A stretch of 8,203 nucleotides of DNA from Bacteroidia bacterium (GTDB lineage Bacteria; Bacteroidota; Bacteroidia; Bacteroidales; Dysgonomonadaceae): assembly GCA_030539475.1 (NCBI GenBank), contig JAUNRY010000091.1, positions 1 to 8,203 on the forward strand, written 5' to 3'. This document shows, piece after piece, positions 1 to 6,694 of this stretch. Below the pieces are notes generated by a model. The model was not told the DNA's origin, made no database searches, and was given only the letters and a program-made list of their open reading frames with translations. The number at the start of each line of letters is the position of its first letter. The first letter of the stretch is position 1. Made by a program: the position numbers and the translations under genes.

Positions 1-847
1 TTTGGGCGATACGGGCGTGCTGGTATGTAAAATAAAAAGCAAAGATGTAGCAAAGACTTTTGATGAATTTTCCCGAAATCCGAAAGTGAATATCGTTACC
101 AAATTAAGTCGAAATCTGGACGGAAAGCAGACTTTTTACGTGAAAGATCCGTACGGGAATTTGTTTCAAATTGTGCACGACGACTATATTTTCAAAAACG
201 AAGGCCGTCTCACGGGTGGTGTTGCCGGCGTAACCATCGGCGTAACCGACATCGAGAAAGCGATGACCGTTTACCAAGATATTTTGGGTTACGACACCAT
301 CGTTGCCGACGAAACCGGCACGTTTGCCGATTTGGAAGGGCTTCCTTCCGGTGATCAGAAATTCCGTCGCCGATTGCTCACGCATTCCAAGCCACGCAAA
401 GGTGCTTTCAGCGAACTTTTCGGTCCATCGTAGATCGAGCTGATGCAGGCTTTGGAACGTACGCCGCGCAAATTGTACGAAGGTCGTTTTTGGGGCGATC
501 CGGGATTTATTCAGGTTTGTTTCGATATTCGCGGAATGGAAGCATTGGGAAAATTCTGTGCCGAAAAAGGACATCCGTTTACCGTGGACACCACGCAAAG
601 CTTCAAGGAAGGCAGTTCATTTGATATGGGTGATGCGGCGGGACAATTCGCCTACATCGAAGACCCGGACGGCACGTTAATTGAATTTGTGGAAACGCAC
701 AAAGTGCCGATTGTAAAAAAACTCGGCCTGGCAATCAACCTGAAAAACCGCGACCCCGAAAAAGCGCTGCCGAAATTTATTTTGAAAGCGCTGAGTGTGA
801 TGCGGGTGAAGCCGGAGAAGTTAATTAGTGAAAAGGGACTTAGATAA
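1..847 (+). pseudogene. VOC (glyoxalase-like) family protein, two-domain, 5'-partial, interrupted by an in-frame TAG
   Basis: The reading frame is open from the left edge, so the true start lies outside the window. The first segment ends one VOC module at YVKDPYGNLFQIV, and a second begins at GGVAGVTIGVTDIEKAMTVY and finishes at YIEDPDGTLIEFVE, whose Glu is the typical metal-ligand position. VOC proteins are metal-dependent lyases, dioxygenases or isomerases; the substrate here cannot be told. The frame is broken at 431-433 by TAG, between FGPS and IELMQ. Reading resumes in the same frame without any indel through to TAA at 845-847. The local pattern GPS-x-IEL suggests a former Gln codon, so CAG to TAG is the simplest history. 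TAG ends two neighbouring genes, so recoding is unlikely. The C-terminal tail (KKLGLAINLKNRDPEKALPKF and beyond) still reads as intact protein, which points to a recent lesion or a sequencing error. Re-initiation at ATG 452 could make a C-terminal fragment. [No confidence was given for this entry; 0.5 is a placeholder.]. Confidence 0.5.
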
Positions 848-867
848 GTGGTAGCCGAACTGTTTCA

Positions 868-899
868 TTTGCAATTTCGAAATTATTTTCTCACTTTTG
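868..899 (+). promoter_or_regulatory. Candidate Bacteroidetes-type promoter of the RelE-type TA module
   Basis: TTTG at 868-871 is followed by a 20-nt spacer and then CACTTTTG at 892-899. This matches the Bacteroidetes primary sigma pattern (TTTG, 19-21 nt, TAnnTTTG) except for C instead of T at the first base of the -7 element. Transcription would begin near 905, giving a leader of about 30 nt before the antitoxin ATG at 936. Confidence 0.45.
873..884. promoter_or_regulatory. Operator-like 12-bp perfect palindrome in the TA promoter spacer
   Basis: AATTTCGAAATT is a perfect palindrome lying wholly between the two promoter elements of the RelE-type module. A second inverted repeat, TTGAT-a-ATCAA at 914-924, lies just past the inferred transcription start. 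Type II TA operons are usually repressed by the antitoxin or the TA complex at such sites, so operator function is a reasonable inference, not a demonstration. Confidence 0.35.
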
Positions 900-935
900 T
901 ATTCTGAGGTTGGTTGATAATCAAATAACAAAACA

Positions 936-1259
936 ATGAAAACAAAAAAAAGTCCCGACAAACAAAAAGAAAACTGCGTTGAAGAACCACACGTGGCTTA
1001 TGGGATAGATATGAACGCTTTGAAACTGGCGGGTATCAATGCCCTCTTGAGTATCAACAACCCTTCTACGCTCGAAAAAGCTGTGAAATCGCTAATCAAA
1101 ACCGCCGATTTTCATAGGGATGAACCTGTTGTTGAAGAAGAATACATCAGCAAAGAAGAAATTTTAGCGGGCATCAGAGGAGGTTTGGAAGAAATGAAAG
1201 AACGAAAACGCACAGGCAGAAAAGCTATAACGCTACAAGAGTTAATTGATGAATTATAG
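936..1259 (+). CDS. Putative type II antitoxin of a RelE/ParE-family toxin
   Basis: This 107-residue protein is inferred to bind and neutralise the toxin encoded by the next gene. The N-terminus is very lysine-rich and probably disordered (MKTKKSPDKQKEN). A central helical stretch with ALKLAGINALLSINNPSTLEKAVKSLI follows at about residues 25-52. The C-terminus (EEYISKEEILAGIRGGLEEMKERK, ending in ITLQELIDEL) resembles the toxin-wrapping tail of small Bacteroidetes antitoxins, which often have SKEEI...GL...KAGK...FLNEL. I recognise no clear HTH or RHH DNA-binding domain. The ATG at 936 follows an A-rich leader (AAATAACAAAACA) and no Shine-Dalgarno sequence. The gene overlaps the toxin start by 11 nt, so translation is probably coupled. 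The assignment rests mainly on position, size and the C-terminal pattern. Confidence 0.75.
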   Translation: MKTKKSPDKQKENCVEEPHVAYGIDMNALKLAGINALLSINNPSTLEKAVKSLIKTADFHRDEPVVEEEYISKEEILAGIRGGLEEMKERKRTGRKAITLQELIDEL

Positions 1260-1593
1260 GATAGTTTTAGACCCGCCTTTTCAAAAAGAAGTCAAGCGAT
1301 TGAGCAAAAAATACAAATCGTTTAAAGCTGATTTGCTGAAATTTCAAGAAGAGTTGCTGCTCAATCCAACTGCCGGTATTCATCTCGGCGGCAACATCCG
1401 AAAAGTGCGAATGGCTATCGGAAGTAAAGGGCGTGGCAAAAGCCACGGTGCGAGGGTAATTACCGTTACCATTAGTATGGATATTGAAAATGCGGAAATC
1501 AACCTGCTTTTTATTTACGATAAAGCTGAACGCGATAATATTTCTTCAAAAGAAATCATAGCGTTAATAAAGGAAGTGGGTTTAGACATATAG
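1249..1593 (+). CDS. RelE/ParE-superfamily toxin (type II TA)
   Basis: This 114-residue protein is of normal length for RelE-like toxins, which are mostly ribosome-dependent mRNA endonucleases; ParE members poison gyrase instead. It begins MNYRIVLDPPFQKEVKRLSKKYKSF, the usual first strand and helix pair. The core GGNIRKVRMAIGSKGRGKSHGARVITVTI (residues 48-76) is characteristic of this subfamily, with its GKG/SGGAR-like basic loop, and the last strand LLFIYDKAERDNISSKEI precedes a C-terminal helix. I cannot assign catalytic residues with certainty, although the Arg/Lys-rich core is intact. A TTG at 1246 is possible in frame, but ATG 1249 gives the canonical N-terminus. The gene overlaps the antitoxin by 11 nt. 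Its TAG stop forms the first bases of a -7 promoter match that may serve porP. A+T content looks higher than in the porL/porM genes, fitting a mobile module. Confidence 0.85.
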   Translation: MNYRIVLDPPFQKEVKRLSKKYKSFKADLLKFQEELLLNPTAGIHLGGNIRKVRMAIGSKGRGKSHGARVITVTISMDIENAEINLLFIYDKAERDNISSKEIIALIKEVGLDI

Positions 1594-1598
1594 CTTTG
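1591..1598 (+). promoter_or_regulatory. Candidate -7 element for porP (TAGCTTTG)
   Basis: TAGCTTTG is a perfect TAnnTTTG match and overlaps the toxin stop codon. No TTTG is found 19-21 nt upstream, so the -33 half is missing. If used, it would give a porP leader of about 60 nt containing the left arm of the start-codon hairpin. Confidence 0.35.
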
Positions 1599-1638
1599 CA
1601 GCCGGCAATCAACAAAAGTTGCATTTCCTACAATTTTC

Positions 1639-1689
1639 CCGCCGTTTTTCCGTTATATCTCCAATGGAAAAACGGCGGATTGTTTTTTT
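1639..1689 (+). terminator. Terminator-like hairpin overlapping the porP start codon
   Basis: A perfect 13-bp inverted repeat (CCGCCGTTTTTCC at 1639-1651, GGAAAAACGGCGG at 1666-1678) extends inward by a G-U and two A-U pairs, leaving an 8-nt loop at 1655-1662. Four bases after the stem comes a run of seven T (1683-1689). This is the shape of an intrinsic terminator, and it lies at the end of the TA module. The right arm contains the porP ATG (1664-1666) and its first codons, and the T run encodes part of the signal peptide. It could end TA transcripts, attenuate porP transcription or hide the porP start from ribosomes. Confidence 0.6.
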
Positions 1690-2638
1690 AATTGTTCTAC
1701 TGCTCTGCATAATAAAAATGCAGGCACAATGGGACGCATCGTTCAGTCGGTTTTGGGCGGTAAAAACGTATTACAACCCATCGTTTGCCGGCGAAAGCGA
1801 TAAGATTCAGGTTTCGGGAACCTACAAATATGAATGGGCTGGCATAGAGAACGCTCCCAAACATATTTTCTTATCGGCCGATATGCCCGTGGAGTTTTTG
1901 GGAATGCGCCACGGCGTGGGAGTCCTTACTTACAACAACTCTATCGGCAACGAACGCAATTCGATTTTTGCGGCACAATACACTTTTAAACACAGAATTG
2001 GAAAAGGAACGCTCAATATCGGTATTCAGGCGGGCATGCACGAACTCAATTTCGACGCGGCTTCCATCCACCTAACCACCGATTCAGCAAAAAACAACCG
2101 AAAAACCATTCAATTCAATCCTACGGATAAAAAAAACATCGATTTGAATGCCGGAATTTCCTGGACGGGAAAGAATTTTTACATCGGCGCGGCCGCCCTG
2201 CACATCACCAGCCCTTCTTATTATTCAATGCCAAATCCCGGCGCTTCAGGAGATGTTGTAGCCGACTCCGTTTTTTCAAAAATACCCGTATCGTATAATT
2301 TTATGTCCGGATGCAATATTACACTGTTTTATCCGTTAGAAATAAAGCCGATGTTTTTCGTGCAAACCAACTTTTCCGACACGCGTTTACAAACCGTTCT
2401 ACAAGGGGTTTACAACAAAAAATATTCGGCAGGTGCGTCGTGGCGCGGCAAAGCCGGATATTCGTTTTTTGCCGGAGCAATTATTCGGGAAATTGAAATC
2501 GGATATGCTTACGATTTACATACATCGGGCATTGGGAGAGATAGCGGCGGAAGCCACGAACTCAGCGTCCGATACCGGATTCCGATAGATTGGTGGAACA
2601 AAAAACCGATGCCGCACAAAAGCATCAGGTTACTTTAA
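1664..2638 (+). CDS. porP: PorP/SprF-family type IX secretion outer-membrane protein
   Basis: This 324-residue protein starts with a signal peptide (MEKRRIVFLIVLLLCIIKMQA, cleavage before or after QW). The next block, WDASFSRFWAVKTYYNPSFAGES, is the hallmark of the PorP/SprF family. The rest has the alternating aromatic and glycine-rich strands of an outer-membrane beta-barrel, for example AAQYTFKHRIGKGTLNIGIQAG. In known systems PorP is needed for T9SS secretion, associates with the PorK/PorN ring and helps hold cargo or the PorE peptidoglycan link. ATG 1664 is preferred because it yields a clean basic-hydrophobic signal peptide. The TTG at 1619 would add 15 residues ahead of it. The start codon lies inside a stable hairpin, so expression may be controlled there. 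porK follows 36 nt later. The position directly before porKLMN supports porP over an unrelated SprF paralogue. Confidence 0.93.
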   Translation: MEKRRIVFLIVLLLCIIKMQAQWDASFSRFWAVKTYYNPSFAGESDKIQVSGTYKYEWAGIENAPKHIFLSADMPVEFLGMRHGVGVLTYNNSIGNERNSIFAAQYTFKHRIGKGTLNIGIQAGMHELNFDAASIHLTTDSAKNNRKTIQFNPTDKKNIDLNAGISWTGKNFYIGAAALHITSPSYYSMPNPGASGDVVADSVFSKIPVSYNFMSGCNITLFYPLEIKPMFFVQTNFSDTRLQTVLQGVYNKKYSAGASWRGKAGYSFFAGAIIREIEIGYAYDLHTSGIGRDSGGSHELSVRYRIPIDWWNKKPMPHKSIRLL

Positions 2639-2643
2639 ATTTG
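2636..2643 (+). promoter_or_regulatory. Possible -7 element ahead of porK (TAAATTTG)
   Basis: TAAATTTG fits TAnnTTTG and begins at the porP stop codon, 32 nt before the porK ATG. There is no TTTG at the expected -33 distance, and such a short AT-rich match may be chance. A 7-bp tandem repeat, TCAAACG twice, follows at 2655-2668. Confidence 0.2.
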
Positions 2644-2654
2644 CGAGTTTAACA

Positions 2655-2668
2655 TCAAACGTCAAACG
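2655..2668 (+). repeat. Short tandem repeat (TCAAACG x2) before porK
   Basis: Two adjacent copies of TCAAACG end 6 nt before the porK ATG. The second copy runs into AAACGTTT (2664-2671), a small palindrome. No function is evident. Confidence 0.4.
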
Positions 2669-2674
2669 TTTAAA

Positions 2675-4093
2675 ATGAAAAAAATATTTCTCTTCTTTTT
2701 GCTACTTATCGCTGTGGCTGCTTGCGGCCGACGAGGCATCGGAAGCAGTGTTGGCGGCGAGCTCACGGGAGTTCCGGTGGGAAAAGTGTGGAACGAACCC
2801 ACGCCTTACAACATGGTGCTTGTTACACGCGGCTCCTATCAGATGGGAGCGGGCGAAATAGATTCGCTGTGGGGCATGACCATTCCCACGCGCGGCGTTT
2901 CGGTAGATAATTTCTGGATGGATGAGGCCGAAATTACCAACTCGCAATACAAACAGTTTGTTTATTGGGTGCGCGATTCCATCATTCGCGAACGGTTGGC
3001 CGACCCTGCTTACGCGGGCGATGAGTTCTACAAAATTACCGAAGACATTTACGGCGATCCGGTTGAACCGCACCTCGACTGGAGCATCCCCATTCCCTGG
3101 ACACGCAATACCGAGGAAGAAGAGGCCGCGATAAACAGCGTGTATATCACCCATCCGATTACCAAAAAGCGAATGCTGGATGCCGGCCAAATGAATTTCC
3201 GATACGAATGGTTCGACGCTGCCGAGGCCGCCAAACGGCAACACCGCCTGAATCCGCAGGAAAGAACACGTAATACCGATGTTGTTATCGACCCCGACGA
3301 AGTAATTATGATTTCGAAAGACACCGCCTATATCGATGTCGATGGACGTATCGTGAACGAAACCATCACGCGTCCGCTGAGTAGTTTGTACGATTTTGTT
3401 CACACCCACATCGTCAACATCTACCCCGACACCACGTGCTGGGTAAACGATTTCCACAACGCCAACAACGAACCCTACATGCGCAACTATTTTTCGCATC
3501 CCGGTTACTCGCACCACCCGGTAGTGGGTGTTTCGTGGGAAGCGGCCACCGCGTTCTGCGAATGGCGCACCATGTTTCTTCGCCGCAGCTTGCAGGGACG
3601 GAATGTGAAAATAGAAACATACCGCCTGCCCACCGAAGCCGAGTGGGAAATGGCCGCCCGAAGCGGACGAACGGAGAACCGGTATCCGTGGGATTCAAAC
3701 TCCACGCAAGCCGAAGATGATTGTTTCCTGGCAAATTTCAAGCCGGGAGAAGGCGCGTATGCCGCCGACCGGAATCTCATACCCGCAAAAGTGCGGAGCT
3801 ATCGTCCCAATAACTTCGGTTTATACGATATGGCCGGAAATGTTGCCGAATGGACATCCACGGCATACACCGAATCGGGGAATCGGATGATGAGCGACAT
3901 GAATCCCGAATACCGTTACAACGCCGCCACAGAAGACCCATACGCGTTGACTAGAAAAGTGGTAAAGGGCGGTTCGTGGAAAGATATATCCACGTTTATC
4001 CGTTCGGATATGCGCGATGCGGAGCATCAAAACAAAGGGCGTTCGTACATTGGTTTCCGGTGCGTGAGAACACAGATTGGGACGGGAAAATAA
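2675..4093 (+). CDS. porK: PorK/GldK T9SS ring lipoprotein (FGE-sulfatase fold)
   Basis: This 472-residue protein is close to the usual family length. A lipoprotein signal peptide ends in the lipobox VAAC, with the lipidated Cys at 17, so the protein should be anchored in a membrane facing the periplasm. From about residue 45 it has a formylglycine-generating-enzyme-like domain: NMVLVTRGSYQMGAG, DNFWMDEAEITNSQYKQFV, HPVVGVSWEAATAFCEWR, YRLPTEAEWEMAARSG, NNFGLYDMAGNVAEW, and GGSW...GFRC at 432-463. A long insert at about 110-240 splits this domain, as in other GldK proteins. The segment where true FGE enzymes carry active-site Cys residues reads STFIRSDMRDAEHQ, without Cys, so a structural role is expected. 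PorK and PorN form the large periplasmic ring under the outer membrane. It lies between porP and porL, as in the conserved operon. Confidence 0.95.
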   Translation: MKKIFLFFLLLIAVAACGRRGIGSSVGGELTGVPVGKVWNEPTPYNMVLVTRGSYQMGAGEIDSLWGMTIPTRGVSVDNFWMDEAEITNSQYKQFVYWVRDSIIRERLADPAYAGDEFYKITEDIYGDPVEPHLDWSIPIPWTRNTEEEEAAINSVYITHPITKKRMLDAGQMNFRYEWFDAAEAAKRQHRLNPQERTRNTDVVIDPDEVIMISKDTAYIDVDGRIVNETITRPLSSLYDFVHTHIVNIYPDTTCWVNDFHNANNEPYMRNYFSHPGYSHHPVVGVSWEAATAFCEWRTMFLRRSLQGRNVKIETYRLPTEAEWEMAARSGRTENRYPWDSNSTQAEDDCFLANFKPGEGAYAADRNLIPAKVRSYRPNNFGLYDMAGNVAEWTSTAYTESGNRMMSDMNPEYRYNAATEDPYALTRKVVKGGSWKDISTFIRSDMRDAEHQNKGRSYIGFRCVRTQIGTGK

Positions 4094-4111
4094 TTCACAG
4101 CCCGCACGGGA

Positions 4112-4161
4112 ACTGCAATTTCCAAATCGCAGTATAAAACTCCTTCGATTAAAAATCGAAG
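4112..4161 (+). repeat. Small inverted repeats in the porK-porL gap
   Basis: The 151-nt gap between porK and porL is the longest in the window. It holds CTTCGATT-aaa-AATCGAAG (4143-4161), an 8-bp stem with a 3-nt loop. Just upstream, ACTGCAATTT and AAATCGCAGT (4112-4133) form a 10-bp arm pair with one mismatch. A weaker CCC-gcac-GGG lies at 4101-4110. None is followed by a T run, so these are not convincing terminators. They could affect mRNA processing or stability between porK and porL. Confidence 0.45.
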
Positions 4162-4244
4162 CACCCAACGGCAGGCGAAACAATTAAACAGAAAAAACAA
4201 TAATTTGCAGCCCTCAAAACCGGGATTAATTTCAGCAATTTTAT

Positions 4245-5015
4245 ATGAACAAATTCATCAGAAAAATAGAAAACGCCCTGCAAACCGATAACGGGCAGCG
4301 GTTTTTGCAATACGCCTACAGTTTCGGCGCGGCCATCGTCATCTTTGGCGCCATGGTAAAGGTAATGCACTGGTGGGGAGTGTGGGGAAACATCATTTTC
4401 GGCACGGGCATGGTAATTGAGTGCATCGTTTTTATCCTCTACGGATTAGACCGTACGCCAACGGCATATCAGGCAGAAAAAGTGGTATCGGTGAACGAGT
4501 CCGCGAGTGTTCCCGTTCAAACTCACTTTACCGCTCCACAACCGTTTCAGGAAAAGCCGCGCCGGGAAAATCTTCAGCCCGCTCCTGTGGAATCCGAAAA
4601 TCACATCGCCCAACTCGAATCCGTTGCCGACAACGTAACCCAGTTTGCGCAAGCCACCCAAACGCTCACCCAAATATCGGAATCGTTGCAGGAATCTTAC
4701 CGCCACATCATCGATAACTCACAGAACATCAGCCACAATTCGCTTGGTTATGTTCAACAAATGGAAGCGCTCAACCGCAATATATCGGGACTGAACACCA
4801 TCTACGAAATTCAACTCAAAAGCATCAGCGGACAACTCGATACCATCGCGCAAATCAACAATGGATTGGCGCGCGTAAAATCGATGTACAGCGAGGCCGT
4901 ACCCGACAGCTCCGTCATCAAGCAGGAAACCGAAAGAATGGCGGAACAAATTCGCGAATTGAACCAAATTTACGGACGAATGATACAGGCAATGACACAT
5001 CCCCAAACCCCGTAA
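4245..5015 (+). CDS. porL: PorL/GldL T9SS motor protein
   Basis: This 256-residue inner-membrane protein couples proton flow to T9SS and gliding function together with PorM. Two transmembrane helices lie at about residues 23-41 (YSFGAAIVIFGAMVKVM) and 46-67, joined by the short HWWGVWGN turn. Glu59 in helix 2 (GTGMVIECIVFILYG) matches the conserved membrane glutamate that is essential for the motor in studied homologues, and Lys39 lies in helix 1. The remaining residues, about 110-256, are hydrophilic with heptad-like helices (VADNVTQFAQATQTLTQISESLQ, then QLDTIAQINNGLARVKSMYSEA), fitting the cytoplasmic coiled-coil tail. Length lies between that of flavobacterial GldL and Porphyromonas PorL. 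ATG 4245 follows an A/T-rich leader and is the only start that keeps the N-terminus intact. porM begins 19 nt after the stop. Confidence 0.94.
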   Translation: MNKFIRKIENALQTDNGQRFLQYAYSFGAAIVIFGAMVKVMHWWGVWGNIIFGTGMVIECIVFILYGLDRTPTAYQAEKVVSVNESASVPVQTHFTAPQPFQEKPRRENLQPAPVESENHIAQLESVADNVTQFAQATQTLTQISESLQESYRHIIDNSQNISHNSLGYVQQMEALNRNISGLNTIYEIQLKSISGQLDTIAQINNGLARVKSMYSEAVPDSSVIKQETERMAEQIRELNQIYGRMIQAMTHPQTP

Positions 5016-5034
5016 CGCGTAACTCGTATCAAAA

Positions 5035-6591
5035 ATGGTAAACAACAACGCAACTTCTCCCCGCCAAAAAATGATAAACCTGATGTACTTGGTTTTCATC
5101 GCGATGCTGGCGCTCAATGTATCGGCCGAAGTGCTAAACGGTTTCGATATTGTGAGCGACAGCCTCCATCGGTCATCGGAAAACATGTACACGCGCAACC
5201 GGTTTATTATGGATGAGTTGGAGCGATACAACGTTCAAAACAGCGAAAAAGCGGGGGAATGGTACGAGAAAGGACAGGAAGTGAAGCAACTGAGCGATTC
5301 GCTGGTACATTTTATCGAAAATCTCAAGATACAGATAGTGCGCCAATCCGACGGTAAAAATGGCGATGTGAACAACATCAGAAACAGAGACAATTTAGAC
5401 GCGGCTTCATCCGTAATGCTCGCGGGTATAACCGGCGAAGGGCAGAAACTTCGCGCCGGCATCGATAACTACCGTCAAACGGTTTCGGCATTGGTAATCG
5501 ATGCCAACCGGCGAGAAATTATCGAACAAAACCTAAGCACAAAGCCATCGTCCCGAAGCGATTCCGGCAAGAATTGGGAACAATCGCTTTTTGAAAAAAT
5601 GCCCGTTTCGGCAGCTGTAACCATTCTCACGAAACTGCAGAACGACATTCGCGCATCGGAAGGCGATGCATTGAGCAGCCTGCTCAACAGCGTGGATGTG
5701 GGCGATTTCAGGGTAAACCAAATTAACGCGTACGTAATTCCCGAATCGCGGGTAATTATTCAGGGCGGAACATACAACGCCCGGATTGTGCTTTCGGCGG
5801 AAGATTCCACTCAAACGCCGGCTGTTTTCGTGAACGGGCAAACACTTAACCCCTCGTTAAACGGGTTATTCACCGCCGCAACCGGCAGTGTGGGAACGTT
5901 TCCGGTGGAAGGTTTTATTGAAGTGCCCGGTGGAGACGGCAGTGTGATGCGCCGCGATTTTTCGGACAGTTACACCGTTATCGAACCCATGGCCACCATT
6001 GCCCCCACGTTGATGAATGTATTGTACGCGGGCATCGACAACGAAATAAGCATTTCGGTTCCGGGAATTACACCGCAAGACGTTTCGGCAACCATGACCA
6101 ACGGTTCCCTCATCAGGAAAGGTAATTTATGGATAGCCAAACCGTCGGCAGTAGGCCGGGATGCTACCATCTCCATATCGGCCAGAACGGGAACTCAAAC
6201 GCGGCAAGTGGCTTCCAAAAGTTTTCGCGTGCGCGCCCTACCCGACCCCACGCCTTACATAGAATATACCGATGCCAACGGAAATCCGGCCATGTTTAAA
6301 GGCGGTGCGCTAACAAAAAACATACTGGTAAACGCACCGGGGATAAAAGCCGCTATCGACGACGGAATATTGAACATTCCTTTCCGTGTAACAAGTTTTC
6401 GCACCGTATTTTTCGATTCGATGGGCAACGCCATCCCCGAAATATCTGACGGAAACCGGTTCTCGGAACGGCAAATGGAACAAATACGCCGGTTGCAGCG
6501 CGGCCGGTACTTCTATATTTCAGGCGTGCGGGCGATTGGCCCGGATGGAACGGAAAGGGAAATAGCGGTGATTGAGGTGAGGGTGAATTGA
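5035..6591 (+). CDS. porM: PorM/GldM T9SS motor and shaft protein
   Basis: This 518-residue protein matches the usual PorM/GldM length. The N-terminus MVNNNATSPRQKMINLMYLVFIAMLALNVSAEVL gives a short cytoplasmic tail and one transmembrane helix at about residues 14-34, the hallmark of the family. A helical periplasmic region follows (about 40-220, with GFDIVSDSLHRSSENM and SVMLAGITGEGQKLRAGIDNYR). Beta-rich repeated domains come next (VIIQGGTYNARIVLSAEDST, VLYAGIDNEISISVPGI, then a C-terminal domain from PYIEYTDANGNPA). In structural studies of homologues, a PorM dimer sits in the PorL pentamer and reaches across the periplasm to the PorK/PorN ring. The gene follows porL by 19 nt and is probably co-transcribed with it. 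In most genomes porN comes next; here a TA-like pair intervenes. No terminator is visible after its TGA stop. Confidence 0.96.
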   Translation: MVNNNATSPRQKMINLMYLVFIAMLALNVSAEVLNGFDIVSDSLHRSSENMYTRNRFIMDELERYNVQNSEKAGEWYEKGQEVKQLSDSLVHFIENLKIQIVRQSDGKNGDVNNIRNRDNLDAASSVMLAGITGEGQKLRAGIDNYRQTVSALVIDANRREIIEQNLSTKPSSRSDSGKNWEQSLFEKMPVSAAVTILTKLQNDIRASEGDALSSLLNSVDVGDFRVNQINAYVIPESRVIIQGGTYNARIVLSAEDSTQTPAVFVNGQTLNPSLNGLFTAATGSVGTFPVEGFIEVPGGDGSVMRRDFSDSYTVIEPMATIAPTLMNVLYAGIDNEISISVPGITPQDVSATMTNGSLIRKGNLWIAKPSAVGRDATISISARTGTQTRQVASKSFRVRALPDPTPYIEYTDANGNPAMFKGGALTKNILVNAPGIKAAIDDGILNIPFRVTSFRTVFFDSMGNAIPEISDGNRFSERQMEQIRRLQRGRYFYISGVRAIGPDGTEREIAVIEVRVN

Positions 6592-6645
6592 TTTGGGATA
6601 TACAATTTACGAGTGACGATTTGGAATTTTTCAAAAAACATTTTC

Positions 6646-6676
6646 TTTGAGGTATCAAAAAAGATACTTATCTTTG
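6646..6676 (+). promoter_or_regulatory. Bacteroidetes-type promoter of the DUF4160/DUF2442 pair
   Basis: TTTG at 6646-6649, a 19-nt spacer, and TATCTTTG at 6669-6676 make a complete match to the TTTG / TAnnTTTG consensus. Transcription should start around 6683, only about 12 nt before the ATG at 6695. This is the best promoter in the window and lies inside the por operon. Confidence 0.75.
6652..6675. promoter_or_regulatory. Operator-like overlapping palindromes in the TA promoter
   Basis: GTATC (6652-6656) and GATAC (6663-6667) form an inverted repeat around six A, inside the promoter spacer. AAAGATA (6660-6666) and TATCTTT (6669-6675) form a second inverted repeat with 7-bp arms that covers the -7 element. 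Together they give three TATC/GATA half-sites. Binding of the downstream HTH protein here would block the promoter, as expected for TA autoregulation. The binding itself is inferred. Confidence 0.5.
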
Positions 6677-6694
6677 CGTAACAATAAATAAAAA

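Noticed and set aside
431..433. TAG recoded as an amino acid such as pyrrolysine
   Set aside because: TAG ends both genes of the RelE-type module nearby, and nothing in the window suggests recoding; a nonsense mutation is simpler.
104..598. 164-codon open frame on the - strand opposite the VOC gene
   Set aside because: The + strand encodes clear VOC motifs across the same bases; the antisense product has no recognisable features.
443..847. Treating the second half of the VOC gene as an independent gene
   Set aside because: It is in the same frame as the first half, separated only by one TAG, and together they complete one VOC protein.
1246..1248. TTG start for the RelE-type toxin
   Set aside because: ATG follows immediately and gives the normal toxin N-terminus.
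1619..1663. Upstream TTG start for porP
   Set aside because: It would put 15 residues ahead of a clean signal peptide; ATG 1664 gives the expected basic-hydrophobic N-terminus.
2702..3517. 271-codon open frame on the - strand opposite porK
   Set aside because: It lies wholly inside a strongly supported porK, has no recognisable domain or leader, and is explained by codon bias of the sense gene.
4719..5231. 170-codon open frame on the - strand across the porL-porM junction
   Set aside because: It is antisense to two well-supported genes and shows no domain pattern.
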